Below, piece after piece: positions 1 to 9,459 of a DNA stretch of 64,000 bases. The stretch is from positions 2,294,001 through 2,358,000 of the forward strand of contig NZ_RBIL01000002.1 of assembly GCF_003633755.1 (NCBI RefSeq), given 5' to 3'. The notes below the pieces were generated by a model, which searched no databases, was not told the origin of the DNA, and was given only the letters and a program-made list of their open reading frames with translations. Each line of letters opens with the position of its first letter. Position 1 is the stretch's first letter. The DNA comes from Solirubrobacter pauli. GTDB taxonomy: Bacteria > Actinomycetota > Thermoleophilia > Solirubrobacterales > Solirubrobacteraceae. The translations under genes and the position numbers were made by a program.

Positions 1-3000
1 CGCTGGTTGGTGTACTCGGGCGGCGCCTGGTCGACCGTGACCGCCGGCGGGGTCCGGTCCACCGTGAACGCGAGCCGCTCAGGCGTCGGGTCGGCGTTGC
101 CCGCGGCGTCGACGGCGCGCACTTCGAACGTCCGCTCCCCCTCGGGGACGGCGATCGTCCAGGGCGACGTGCAAGCCGCGAACGCGGCGTCGTCGAGCCG
201 ACACTCGAAGCGCGAGCCGGCCTCATCGGCGACGAAGCCGAACGTGGCGCTCGTCGTGTTGATGATCGCGGCCGGGCCGTCGGTGAGCGTCGTCTCCGGC
301 GGGTCGGCGTCGGTGATCACCCGCAGACGCAGCGAGGTCGCCCCGACCGCCGCGCCGTCCCCCTCGAGGACGAGCCGGTACAGCTTGCCGGCTTCTATGC
401 CGACGGTCAGCACGCGGCCGGGCGACCCGGCCGGGCATGACTGGGTCGAGCTGACCGTGGTCGCCCGCACCAGCCCGGTGAGCGTCGTGCCGGTGTACGC
501 CGCGAGATGGACGGAGGTCGGGGAGCCGCAGCTGTCGAGCGTGAGCTGGCCGCTGTCCGTGGCCGTCCACGCGTACCAGATCGTGCGCCGGCCGCCCGCG
601 GCGTTGTGCACGGGCTCGTTGTCCTCGGCCGAGGACCCCTCGAGCGTCCCCGCGACGGTCGTGTCGCGCCCGGTGAGGGTGACGGCCCCCGCGAAGCGGT
701 CGTTGGCCGGCGGGTTCAGCTGCAGGCGCGCGATGCCGCCGGTGCCGCCGTAGGCGGACAGGCCGAAGTAGTACGTCGTGCCGGCGGTCGCCGTGAAGGT
801 CACCACGCTGCGGCTGTTGCAGCCGGCGCCGAAGACGTTCTGGCCGACGCGGTTGGCGACGCTCACCGCGGTCCGGTAGACGGACAGCTGGGTCTGGTAG
901 TCGCTGCCGCAGGCGTTCACCTCGGCGGTCCCGCTGGACGGCGCGGTCCAGCGCCACCAGACCGAGCGCGCACCTGAGCTCACGTCGGTCGGCTCGCCGT
1001 CCTGGGTCGTGGCGACGTCCGTGCGCGCCGTCCCCGAGGCGCGAGCCCCGGTGAGCGTGGTCGCATCGGCGATGTCGTCGTTGCCGGCGGCGCCGATCGA
1101 GAGCGAGAACGGGCCCGTCGCGCCTGCCTTGCCGTCGACCGCGACGAGGTAGTCCGTGCCGGCCGCGACGTCGAGCTTGATCGCCGCGCGGTCCGCGCAC
1201 GGCCCGGCCCCGCCGGCCGCCGCGGCCAGCTCGCGCAGGTCGGTGTCGTAGACGCCGAGCACCGTGGCGAAGCCGCTCGCGCAGGTCTTCAGCGAGAGCT
1301 TCTGCGTCGTCGTCGCCCGGACGCGGTACCAGACCGAGGCGGCGGCGGCCTGCCCGTCGCGGCTCGGCTCGCCCGCCTCGCTCGTGGCGAACGCGGTCGT
1401 CCCGGTGATGACCTGCTGGTCGCCCACGGTGATGGCGTCCGCGCGATCGTCGTTGGTCGGTGCCAGCGCCGCCTGCAGCGTGAACGCGTCGCCCGCGCCG
1501 TCGACCGCGATGCGGTACGTCGTGCCGCTCGTCACGCGGGTGCGGATGCGGGCTCCGTGCCCGTCCGCGCAGCCGGCGACCGGCCCGCTGGAGGCGACCG
1601 ACGCCAGCGTGGCCAGGGTCGAGCCCGTGTAGAGCGCGAGCCGGGTGTCCGACGGGCTCGCCAGGCAGGTCGACAGCTCCGCGGCGCCCGAGCGCGGCGG
1701 CGTCCACGTGTACCAGGCCGAGCGCGTCGCGACGGTTCCCGCGTGTGCCGGCTCGCCCGGCTCGGCGAGGCTGTGCGCGGTGCTGCCCGTGGCTGTCGGC
1801 GCCGCGCCGTTGATGGTCTGCGCGGCCGCGAAGAGGTCGTTGGCCGGCGGTAGCCACAGCAGGAACTCGCCCTCGGCGCCGTTCTTGCCGTCCACCGCGA
1901 CGTAGTACTCCTGCCCGGCCGTGGCCGTGAAGGTCACGCGTGCGGCGGTCGTCCCGCAGCCGTTGTCATCGGCGACCACGGGCGTGAGCGCGGTGCCTGA
2001 GCGGGTGTAGACCGCCAGCAGCGCGTCCAGCCCGGAGCCGCACGTGTCCAGGGAGACGGGCCCGGTGCGCGCCGGTGTCCAGTGGAACCAGACCGAGCGG
2101 CCCCCGGTGAGCCCGGCGTGCTGCGGCTCGCCCGGCTCGGTCGACGCCGCCGACGTGGTGCCGGCGACCGCGCCGCTGCCGGCCATCGGCGCGGCGAACG
2201 CGATGTCGTCGTTGGCGGGGGCGAGCGCGAGCGCGAGCGTGAACTGGCCCTCGGCCAGCGGCGCCCCGCCGTCGACGGCGACGTACCGCTGGCCGGTCGC
2301 TCCACGCAACGAGATGACGCGGCAGGTGACGCCGTCGATCACGCGCGTCGTCGGCGTGCCGGACGCGATCAGCGACGGCAGCGACGTGCCGGTGTAGGCC
2401 GCCAGCGCGGGTGTGGGACCGCCGGTCGGGCAGGCGCGCAGCTCGAGGTTGCGCGTGTCGGCGAGCGTGAAGCGATACCAGACCGAGTGGTCGCCGCCGG
2501 CGCCCCCGTGGTCGGGCTCAGACGGCTGGCGGCCCGCGTCGACGAGGCTGCCGGAGACCACCGAGCCACCCGTCAGCGTCTGCGCCGCCGCGAAGTCGTC
2601 GTTGGCGGCGCCCATGGCGTAGCGCAGGCGGAAGGAACCCTCCGAGTCGCCGTGCCCGGTGACGGCGAGCTTGTAGGTCGTGCCCTCGTCGACGTGGACG
2701 CGGATACGGCTGCCGCGGCCGCCGGAGCCGCATCCGGGCGAGTCGTCGTTGAACGCCACGGGCGTCGTCGCCGCCCCGCTGTAGAGCGCCAGCGCGGTGT
2801 CGTAGTCGGTGCCCGCGCAGGTGTCCATCCGCAGGGTTCCGGACCGCGGCGCGGTCCACGAGTACCAGACGGAGGCCTGCCCGCCCGCATCGGCGTGGTC
2901 GGGCTCGTCGGGTTCGCGGCCCGCGGCACTGGTCGTCCCGTCCACGGCGTAGCCCGTGAGGTTCCCGAGGTTCTCGGCGTCGGCCCGCAGGTCGTTGGCC

Positions 3001-6000
3001 GGTGCGAGCCGCCCGTAGACGCTGAAGTAGCCCGCGTTGGCCGCGGTGGCGTCGACCGCGAAGCGGTAGGTCACGCCCGCGGTCGCCGCGAACCGGATGC
3101 GCTGGCCGGACGCCGTCCCGCACGTGCTGCGCGGCAGCGGGCTGACCGCGATGAGCGCCGCCAGGCCGTCACCGGTGTACGCGCCCAACCGCGTGGAGGG
3201 GTACCCGCACGTCTCGACCGTCGCCAGGCCGCTCCGCGGCGGCGTCCACGCGTACCACACGGACCGTTGCGGGGCGGAGCCGGCGTGTGCCGGCTCACCG
3301 GCCTGCGCGGTGGCCCGGGTGAGGTAGCCCGACCCGTAGAAGGACTCGCCCTGTGCCTGGTCCGCGGCGGCGAAGAAGTCGTTCAAGGGTGGGAGCGACA
3401 GGAGGAACTCGCCGAGGTCGCCACCCTTGCTGTCGACCGCGATGAGGTAGGTCGTCCCGGCGCCGGCGTCGAACGTGACGCGGCTGCCCGTCCCGCCGTT
3501 GCCGCAGCCGGCCGTGTCGTCGTTCGCGGCCGTCGCCGTCGTGCTCGTGCCCGCGTAGACCGCGAGCAGCGTGTCCAGGTTGCCGCCCGTGAGGATCGCG
3601 CAGGTGTCGATCACCACCGGGCCGGACACCCTCGGGGTCCACCGGTACCAGACCGACTGCCCACCGGGCCGGCCGGCGTGATCGGGCTCGCCCGGCTCCT
3701 TGGTCGCCAGGTCCAGCGAGCCCACGACCGTGTCGCTCGTGATCGTCGACGCGTCGGCGCGGTTGTCGTGGGTCGGCCGGGTCCGCAGGCGCAGCGAGAA
3801 CGGGCCGGCCTGCCCGAGTCGCGAGTCGACGGCGACGTAGTACGTCTCGTTGGCGCTGTAGTCGAAGTCGACCAGGCTCTGCTTGCCGTTGCCACAGCCC
3901 GCGGTGTCGTCGTTGAGGCCGACCGGCGCCAGGTCCTCGCCGCGGTAGACGCCGATGATCGTGTCGGTCGCCTCGCCCACGCAGCTCGTCACCCGCGCGC
4001 GGCCGCTGTCGTACGGCCGCCACACGTACCACACCGACGCAGCGCCACCGTGTGCCGGCTCGCCCGCCTCGTGCGTGGCCGAGATCGTCGTCCCGCCCGT
4101 GGAGTAGTAGAGCGATGAGGCGTACGCGCGGTCGTCGTTGACCGGCGCCGTGCCCGTGTCGAGTTTGAAGTCGGCGTCGGTGAGGCCGGCGATGTCGACC
4201 GCGATCCGGTAGGTGCGCGTGCCGCTGTCCGGAGGGTTCCAGGCGACGCGCGCCCCGTTGCCGCCGGCGCACCCGCTGAGCGGGCCGGCGGCGGCGATCG
4301 GGGTCAGCGCCGCGACGCTCGTCCCCTCGTAGACCGCGATCCGCGTCGGAGCGGTCGACCCCGTGCAGGTGCTGACGATCTGCTTCGCGGTCGTGTTGGT
4401 GGTCAGCGTGTACCAGACCGACCGCGCGGCCGCGCTTCCCGCGTGCGCGGGCTCCCCGGCTTCGGGCGTGGCCAGCGTGGTCGTGCCGGCGGCAGAGCCG
4501 CTGAGCGTGGCGGCCGTCCCGAACGCGTCGTTGGTCGGCTGGGTGCGGGCCTTGAGCGTGAACGTGCCCTCGGCGCCGTCGCGCCCATCGACGGCGACGT
4601 GGTAGCTCGCGCCCGCGGTCGCCGCGAACGTGACCGGGGCGCACGGGGAGCCGCTGTCACCCAACGACGTGCCCGTCTCGTCGTAGACCGCGAGCAGCGA
4701 GGCGAACGTCGCGGTGCAGGCGTCCAGCCACACGCGACCCGTCGTGGTCGGTCGCAGCACGTACCAGACGGAGTGGCCGCCCGCGTTGCCCGCGTGGGCG
4801 GCCTCGCCCGGCTCCTTGGTGGCGCGGACGTTGGTCGCGGACAGCTCGGTGACGTTCGGCAGCAGGATGGCCTGCGCGCGGTCGTCGTTGCTCGGCACGG
4901 CCAGCACCGGCTGCGGGTGCAGCACGATGCGGAAGCGGCCGAAGTCGCCGTCGCGGCCGTCCAGCGCGAGCCAGTACGTGGTGCCGGCCACCGCGTCGAA
5001 GGTGACCTTGCTGGTGCCGTCGCCGCAGCCGCTGTCGTCGTCGGCGGTGAGTCGCTCGAGCTGTCCGAGGGCAGCGCCGCGATAGACGGCGAGCACGGTG
5101 TCGAAGTGGCTGCCACAGGTGCCGAAGGTGACGCTGCGGCTGGTGGTCGCGTCGTAGCGGAACCAGACCGAGCGCGACGGCGGCTGGTCGGCGTGCGCCG
5201 GTTCGCCCGCCTCGGCGGTCGCCAGGGTCGTCGTCCCGAGCTGCTCCGGGGCGGCGACGGTGAGCGCCGTCGCGGCGGCGAACGCGTCGTTGGCGGGCGG
5301 GAGCGTCGGGGTCCCGCCGCCGCTGTAGCGGACGCGGATGTCCATGCGGGCGACCGCCTCGTGGCCGGCCCGGTCACGCACCCGCAGGCGCACGCGGTTG
5401 GTCCCGGAGTACCGGAACGAGGTCGTGGCGGTCGCGCCGGTCGCGTCGTCGAACTGCCGGTCGTCGTCGAGGTCCCAGTCGTAGGCGACGATGTCGTCCT
5501 GGCGGTCGGTCGAGGTCGAGCGCAGGGTGACCGTCTCGCCCTCCAACGGACGCTCGGGCGAGGCCGTGAACGACACCTTGGGTGCCGTCTTGGACTGCAC
5601 GCGGATCACCTTGTAGGCGACGCCGACGCCGCGGGCGGCGTCACGCACCTGCAAGCCCACGCGGACGTTGCCGGCGGTCGGCACCGGCAGCACGGCGCTG
5701 GCGCCTGTGGCGTCGTCGAACTGACCGTCGTTGTCGAGGTCCCACCGCTGGGCGACGAGGCCGTCGTCCGGGTCGCTGGACGTGCTCGCCAGCGTGACCG
5801 TCGCGCCCTCGTCGGGCTCGAGGTCCGACACCGTGAACGCGGCCGACGGCGGACGGCTGCCGACCTCGTAGGTGCCGCGGATGGTCGTGCTCGCGCCGGC
5901 CTCGTCGGTGATGCGCAGGCCGAGCGTGATCGACGGCGCGACGAGCGTGACGCTCACGTTCCGGCCAGTGCGATCGTCGTACTGGCCGTCGCCGTCGAGG

Positions 6001-8756
6001 TCCCACGCGTACGTCCAGCCCGTCGTGTCCCACTCGGTCACGCGAGCGCTGAAGATCGCGCTGCGCCCGGCGACGAGCTGATCCGCCGAGGACTGGATCC
6101 AGCCCGTCGGTGGCAGCGCGCCCGTGGCGGGGCGCAAGTCGAACGTCGCGATCGTGGTCGCGCCCTCCGAGTCGGTCGCCTTCATCGCGAGCGTCTGCGG
6201 CGCGGACGAGGTCGGCGTCCAGTACCCGCTGCTCAGCACGTCGTCGAAGTCCCCGTCGCCGTCGAGGTCGAACGTCGCGTTCGCGTAGCCGTCCTCGCGA
6301 TCGTAGGCGTAGTAGTCGATGTAGACGCGCTGGCCGACGCGGGGTTCCTCTGACGGGCGGAAGCTCTGGATCACGGGCGCGAGGTTCGACGCGACCGCCG
6401 TCGTGCTGATCGCCGCCACGCTGGAGGCGCCGGACGGGTCGCTGACCCGCACGCGGACGACACGTACGCCCGGGGTCGTGAACGTCACGCTCGGGAACGA
6501 GGACGCGCCGTCGTCGAAGGCGCCGTCCTCGTCGAGGTCCCAGGCGTACGTGATCGGGTCGCCGTCGGGGTCGGAGGCGGTCGCGTACGGCATCACCGCG
6601 ACGCCCGTGCGGACCACGCTGCGCAGGCTGATCGTGGCGCGCGGCGCGCGGTTGGCCTGCGTGCCGCCGACGACCGTCATCAGCAGCGTCCCGACGCCGG
6701 TCGCGCCGCCCTGATCGGTGGCGCGCACGCGGACCCGGTGGATTCCGGTGGTGCCGAACGTGACGGGTAGCGAGCTCGAGAAGTTGCTGGACGTGTCGAC
6801 GAAGTCGTCGAAGATGCCGTCCTCGTCGGTGTCCCACTCCCACTTGACGATCCGGTCGTCGCTGGCGGTGGAGTCCTCCTGGGCGCGCAGCGTGACGGGG
6901 CGGCCGACCGTGGCGACGGTCGTGCCGTCGGGCGTGTTGACGTTGATCAGCGGGGCCGTGTTGCCGTCGTGGACGGCGATCACTGCGCGCTGGATCGTCG
7001 TCGCGCCGCCGTTGTCGGTGACCTTCGCCGCGATCGCGTACGTGCCCGCGACCGCGAACGTGGTGCCGACCGACGAGGTCGTGCCGTCGTCGAAGTCGCC
7101 GTCGTCGTCCAGGTCCCAGGCGTAGCCGGCGATCGTCCCGTCGGCATCGGAGGTCGACGCGTAGAACGACGTGCCGACGCCCGCGCGCGGGCTGCCCGAG
7201 GTGCTGATGTACAGCGTCGGCGCGAGGTTCCCGGTCGCGGGCGACACGGTGATCACGCCGCGACCGACCGCGGCCCCGTAGCCGTTGCTGACGCGGACCC
7301 GGACGTCATAGCTGCCCGCGCTCGGGAACGCACGCGTGACGTACGAGCCCTCGAAGTCGTCGAAGGCGCCGTCGCCGTCGAGGTCCCACTCGTACATCTG
7401 GTCCGCGACGTAGGAGGCCGAGAACGACACGCTCTGCCCCGCTCGCGCGGCGGCGGTCTGGTAGATCTGCGGCGGCCGCGGCGGGGTGCCGTCGATGCGG
7501 ATCGCCCGGCGGCTGGTGGTGACCAGGCCGCCGGTGTCCGTCACGCGCACGCCGACCTCGACGGTTCCGGGCTGCGTCACCGGCAGCTGCGCGGAGGAGG
7601 ACTGGTAGGAGCTGGGGTAGTCGAACTCGTCCACGCGATCCTCGTAGACCTGGTCCCCGTCGAGGTCCCAGGCGATCTGGCGGATCCCACCGTCGGAGTC
7701 CTGCGCGTAGGCGTTCGCGAACAGCCGCCCGCCGCTGACCGACGTGGTGAACGACACCAACGTGGGCGGTGCCGAGTCGGCCGAGACGTGCACCGACTGG
7801 CGTCCGATGCCCGTCGCGCCTTCGCCGTCGGTCACCTTCACGCCGACCTCGTAGGAGCCGGCGGTCGGGAACGTGGTGCTGACCGACTGCTCCGCGCCCG
7901 CGTCGGTCTCGTAGCTGCCGTCGCCGTCGAGGTCGAACTGGAAGCGGGCGATCTCGCCGTCGACGTCCGACGCGGACGCGTAGAGCTCGACCGGCTCGCC
8001 GGGCCGGGTGATCGCCGGGTAGACGCTGACCGACGTGATGGGAGCGAGGTTGCCCGTGCGCACGTCCACCTGCTTGGTGGCGGTCGTGGTGGCGCCGGCG
8101 TCGTCGGTGAAGCGCACGCGCACGGTGCGCCGCCCCTCCTGCGCGAACGTGGTCGTGGCCTCGCCGGCCGCGTCCGCCGCCGTCTCGAAGGCGCCGTCGC
8201 CGTCGAGGTCGAACGCGACCGCGGTGACCGTGCCGTCGGTGTCGTACGGATAGGAGCGCAGCGTGACCGGCGCGCCCACGCGCGGCACGAAGGGCGTGAT
8301 GTACAGGCTCCCGCCGGGCGCGCGGTTGTCCACGTGGGCCTCGACCGTGCGCTCGACGAGCGCCACCCGGCCGACGTCGTCGGTGACCCGCACCGCCACC
8401 CGGTGCGCGCCCGGCCCGGTGAAGCGGGTCGTCACGTTGCGGGTCGAGCCGTCGTCATAGCTGCCGTCGTCGTCGAGGTCCCACGCATACGCGATGACAC
8501 GACCGGTCGCTCCGGCGGTGAGCGTGACGTCGCCGCCGACCCGTGGCGTCGTCGGGGACGCCAGCAGGCGCGGCTTCGGGCTTGCGACGTCGCAGCCGCC
8601 GGCGTCGTAGCCGTCGTAGCCTGCGCTGGAGCAGTCCGTGAGGTCGTAGCCGCCGAGATCGTCCGGCACCGACTGCGCGCCGGCCGGAGCGGCGAACGCG
8701 AGCAGCGCGGCGATCAGTGATGCCGTACAGCGGCCAGCGATGCGCTTCCGTGCCAT
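1..8756 (-). CDS. Giant secreted PKD / PPC-like repeat protein (3' end outside window)
   Basis: The frame opens at the ATG at 8756 and stays open to the left edge (2,918 codons), so the C-terminus is missing. Residues 1-25 are a Sec signal peptide ending in APAGAQ. Residues ~45-1140 hold twelve PKD repeats, each with an Asp-rich strand such as YAWDLDDDGSYDD, a DxDxDG pattern that could bind Ca2+. Residues ~1150-2805 hold thirteen ~127-residue PPC-like repeats, opening with PPANDxFAAAxxL, then usually GEPxHAG, SVWYxWT, TCGS and DDxGCG; two Cys per repeat probably pair. From ~2812 an Ig-like domain (FECRLDDAAF, later FTVDRTPPAV) begins. Such proteins usually act outside the cell as adhesins or matrix proteins. 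No catalytic domain is visible in this part; an enzyme or anchor could follow. The repeat assignment is firm, the role is inferred. Confidence 0.9.
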   Translation of the reverse strand, partial: MARKRIAGRCTASLIAALLAFAAPAGAQSVPDDLGGYDLTDCSSAGYDGYDAGGCDVASPKPRLLASPTTPRVGGDVTLTAGATGRVIAYAWDLDDDGSYDDGSTRNVTTRFTGPGAHRVAVRVTDDVGRVALVERTVEAHVDNRAPGGSLYITPFVPRVGAPVTLRSYPYDTDGTVTAVAFDLDGDGAFETAADAAGEATTTFAQEGRRTVRVRFTDDAGATTTATKQVDVRTGNLAPITSVSVYPAITRPGEPVELYASASDVDGEIARFQFDLDGDGSYETDAGAEQSVSTTFPTAGSYEVGVKVTDGEGATGIGRQSVHVSADSAPPTLVSFTTSVSGGRLFANAYAQDSDGGIRQIAWDLDGDQVYEDRVDEFDYPSSYQSSSAQLPVTQPGTVEVGVRVTDTGGLVTTSRRAIRIDGTPPRPPQIYQTAAARAGQSVSFSASYVADQMYEWDLDGDGAFDDFEGSYVTRAFPSAGSYDVRVRVSNGYGAAVGRGVITVSPATGNLAPTLYISTSGSPRAGVGTSFYASTSDADGTIAGYAWDLDDDGDFDDGTTSSVGTTFAVAGTYAIAAKVTDNGGATTIQRAVIAVHDGNTAPLINVNTPDGTTVATVGRPVTLRAQEDSTASDDRIVKWEWDTDEDGIFDDFVDTSSNFSSSLPVTFGTTGIHRVRVRATDQGGATGVGTLLMTVVGGTQANRAPRATISLRSVVRTGVAVMPYATASDPDGDPITYAWDLDEDGAFDDGASSFPSVTFTTPGVRVVRVRVSDPSGASSVAAISTTAVASNLAPVIQSFRPSEEPRVGQRVYIDYYAYDREDGYANATFDLDGDGDFDDVLSSGYWTPTSSAPQTLAMKATDSEGATTIATFDLRPATGALPPTGWIQSSADQLVAGRSAIFSARVTEWDTTGWTYAWDLDGDGQYDDRTGRNVSVTLVAPSITLGLRITDEAGASTTIRGTYEVGSRPPSAAFTVSDLEPDEGATVTLASTSSDPDDGLVAQRWDLDNDGQFDDATGASAVLPVPTAGNVRVGLQVRDAARGVGVAYKVIRVQSKTAPKVSFTASPERPLEGETVTLRSTSTDRQDDIVAYDWDLDDDRQFDDATGATATTSFRYSGTNRVRLRVRDRAGHEAVARMDIRVRYSGGGTPTLPPANDAFAAATALTVAAPEQLGTTTLATAEAGEPAHADQPPSRSVWFRYDATTSRSVTFGTCGSHFDTVLAVYRGAALGQLERLTADDDSGCGDGTSKVTFDAVAGTTYWLALDGRDGDFGRFRIVLHPQPVLAVPSNDDRAQAILLPNVTELSATNVRATKEPGEAAHAGNAGGHSVWYVLRPTTTGRVWLDACTATFASLLAVYDETGTSLGDSGSPCAPVTFAATAGASYHVAVDGRDGAEGTFTLKARTQPTNDAFGTAATLSGSAAGTTTLATPEAGEPAHAGSAAARSVWYTLTTNTTAKQIVSTCTGSTAPTRIAVYEGTSVAALTPIAAAGPLSGCAGGNGARVAWNPPDSGTRTYRIAVDIAGLTDADFKLDTGTAPVNDDRAYASSLYYSTGGTTISATHEAGEPAHGGAASVWYVWRPYDSGRARVTSCVGEATDTIIGVYRGEDLAPVGLNDDTAGCGNGKQSLVDFDYSANETYYVAVDSRLGQAGPFSLRLRTRPTHDNRADASTITSDTVVGSLDLATKEPGEPDHAGRPGGQSVWYRWTPRVSGPVVIDTCAILTGGNLDTLLAVYAGTSTTATAANDDTAGCGNGGTGSRVTFDAGAGTTYLIAVDSKGGDLGEFLLSLPPLNDFFAAADQAQGESFYGSGYLTRATAQAGEPAHAGSAPQRSVWYAWTPPRSGLATVETCGYPSTRLGAYTGDGLAALIAVSPLPRSTCGTASGQRIRFAATAGVTYRFAVDATAANAGYFSVYGRLAPANDLRADAENLGNLTGYAVDGTTSAAGREPDEPDHADAGGQASVWYSWTAPRSGTLRMDTCAGTDYDTALALYSGAATTPVAFNDDSPGCGSGGRGSRIRVHVDEGTTYKLAVTGHGDSEGSFRLRYAMGAANDDFAAAQTLTGGSVVSGSLVDAGRQPSEPDHGGAGGDHSVWYRFTLADTRNLELRACPTGGPTPALAAYTGTSLPSLIASGTPTTRVIDGVTCRVISLRGATGQRYVAVDGGAPLAEGQFTLALALAPANDDIAFAAPMAGSGAVAGTTSAASTEPGEPQHAGLTGGRSVWFHWTPARTGPVSLDTCGSGLDALLAVYTRSGTALTPVVADDNGCGTTAARVTFTATAGQEYYVAVDGKNGAEGEFLLWLPPANDLFAAAQTINGAAPTATGSTAHSLAEPGEPAHAGTVATRSAWYTWTPPRSGAAELSTCLASPSDTRLALYTGSTLATLASVASSGPVAGCADGHGARIRTRVTSGTTYRIAVDGAGDAFTLQAALAPTNDDRADAITVGDQQVITGTTAFATSEAGEPSRDGQAAAASVWYRVRATTTQKLSLKTCASGFATVLGVYDTDLRELAAAAGGAGPCADRAAIKLDVAAGTDYLVAVDGKAGATGPFSLSIGAAGNDDIADATTLTGARASGTARTDVATTQDGEPTDVSSGARSVWWRWTAPSSGTAEVNACGSDYQTQLSVYRTAVSVANRVGQNVFGAGCNSRSVVTFTATAGTTYYFGLSAYGGTGGIARLQLNPPANDRFAGAVTLTGRDTTVAGTLEGSSAEDNEPVHNAAGGRRTIWYAWTATDSGQLTLDSCGSPTSVHLAAYTGTTLTGLVRATTVSSTQSCPAGSPGRVLTVGIEAGKLYRLVLEGDGAAVGATSLRLRVITDADPPETTLTDGPAAIINTTSATFGFVADEAGSRFECRLDDAAFAACTSPWTIAVPEGERTFEVRAVDAAGNADPTPERLAFTVDRTPPAVTVDQAPPEYTNQ

Positions 8757-8817
8757 CCGTGCAACCCGTTCCCTCTCGGACCTCGCAGCCCTGGTCCGTC
8801 AGGCCGCCCTCTCAGGA

Positions 8818-8833
8818 TGTGACTTGTATCACG
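8818..8833. promoter_or_regulatory. CRP/GlxR-like inverted repeat
   Basis: TGTGACTTGTATCACG matches the TGTGA-N6-TCAC core of Crp/GlxR-family operators. It lies in the 154-base divergent gap, 62 bases before the giant repeat protein's start and 78 bases before the DUF305 lipoprotein's GTG. Regulation of either gene is inferred from position only. Confidence 0.4.
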
Positions 8834-8910
8834 AGAGCGAACAAGAATCCCTCTTTGCAGAGCCGTACTTTCGTCTAGTCCGCGTTCCGTGGGGCTGGCA
8901 TGCTGAGCAC

Positions 8911-9459
8911 GTGCGCACCCGTCTGACGATCCTGCTCGCGCTGGCCCTGCTGGTGTCCGCCTGCGGCGGCAAAGCTGCCGAGCCGAGCCGATCCGCCCCG
9001 CCGTTGCCGGTCGACGACGCGTTCGCCGTGCGGATCGCCGGGCATCAGCAGACCGGTCTCGCGCTCGCCCGCGCCGCCGCGACGGAGGGCAAGTCGGTGT
9101 CAGTGCGCAAACTCGCCGGGCAGATCGCCGCCCGGCGCGAGAAGACCTTGCCCATGCTGTTGGAGCGCCTGGCCGACGTCCCGTCCCGCGACGGCCTGCC
9201 CGACCTCGGCGTGTCCCCGCAAGAGGCGGCCGACGGGATCGGCCCCGACGCGCTCGACGGGGCACGACCGCTCGACACGGCCTTCCTCACGCTGATGGCC
9301 CAGCACAACCGCGGCGCGCTCGCGCTGGTCCGCGCGGAGCTCAAGGACGGCAAGGACCCGGCGACGAAGGCCATCGCGCAACGCGTCGGCGCCGACGTGG
9401 CGCGCGAGCTGGACAGGCTCAACGCCGCGCTGGCGGACGTCGCTCAGCAGACCTCGTAG
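8911..9459 (+). CDS. DUF305 family lipoprotein
   Basis: A 182-residue protein. The GTG at 8911 was chosen because it begins a lipoprotein signal directly: a hydrophobic run LLALALLVSAC puts the lipobox Cys at residue 18. The frame is open upstream to an ATG at 8740, but that would bury the signal and overlap the neighbouring giant gene. After a short linker, two helical halves carry the DUF305 pattern: FAVRIAGHQQTGLALAR near residue 40 and FLTLMAQHNRGALALVRAEL near residue 125, with the usual His residues. DUF305 proteins are exported ferritin-like-fold proteins of unclear function, sometimes near metal-handling genes. Its 3' end overlaps the convergent membrane protein by 16 bases. Confidence 0.8.
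   Translation: MRTRLTILLALALLVSACGGKAAEPSRSAPPLPVDDAFAVRIAGHQQTGLALARAAATEGKSVSVRKLAGQIAARREKTLPMLLERLADVPSRDGLPDLGVSPQEAADGIGPDALDGARPLDTAFLTLMAQHNRGALALVRAELKDGKDPATKAIAQRVGADVARELDRLNAALADVAQQTS

Noticed and set aside
2082-4118. Plus-strand frames opposite the giant repeat protein (e.g. 678 codons at 2082-4118)
   Set aside because: Mirror of the minus-strand PKD/PPC-like repeats; the composition is typical of antisense GC-rich frames.
8740-8910. Upstream ATG (8740) for the DUF305 protein
   Set aside because: Would add 57 residues before the lipoprotein signal and overlap the start of the divergent giant gene; GTG 8911 starts the signal directly.
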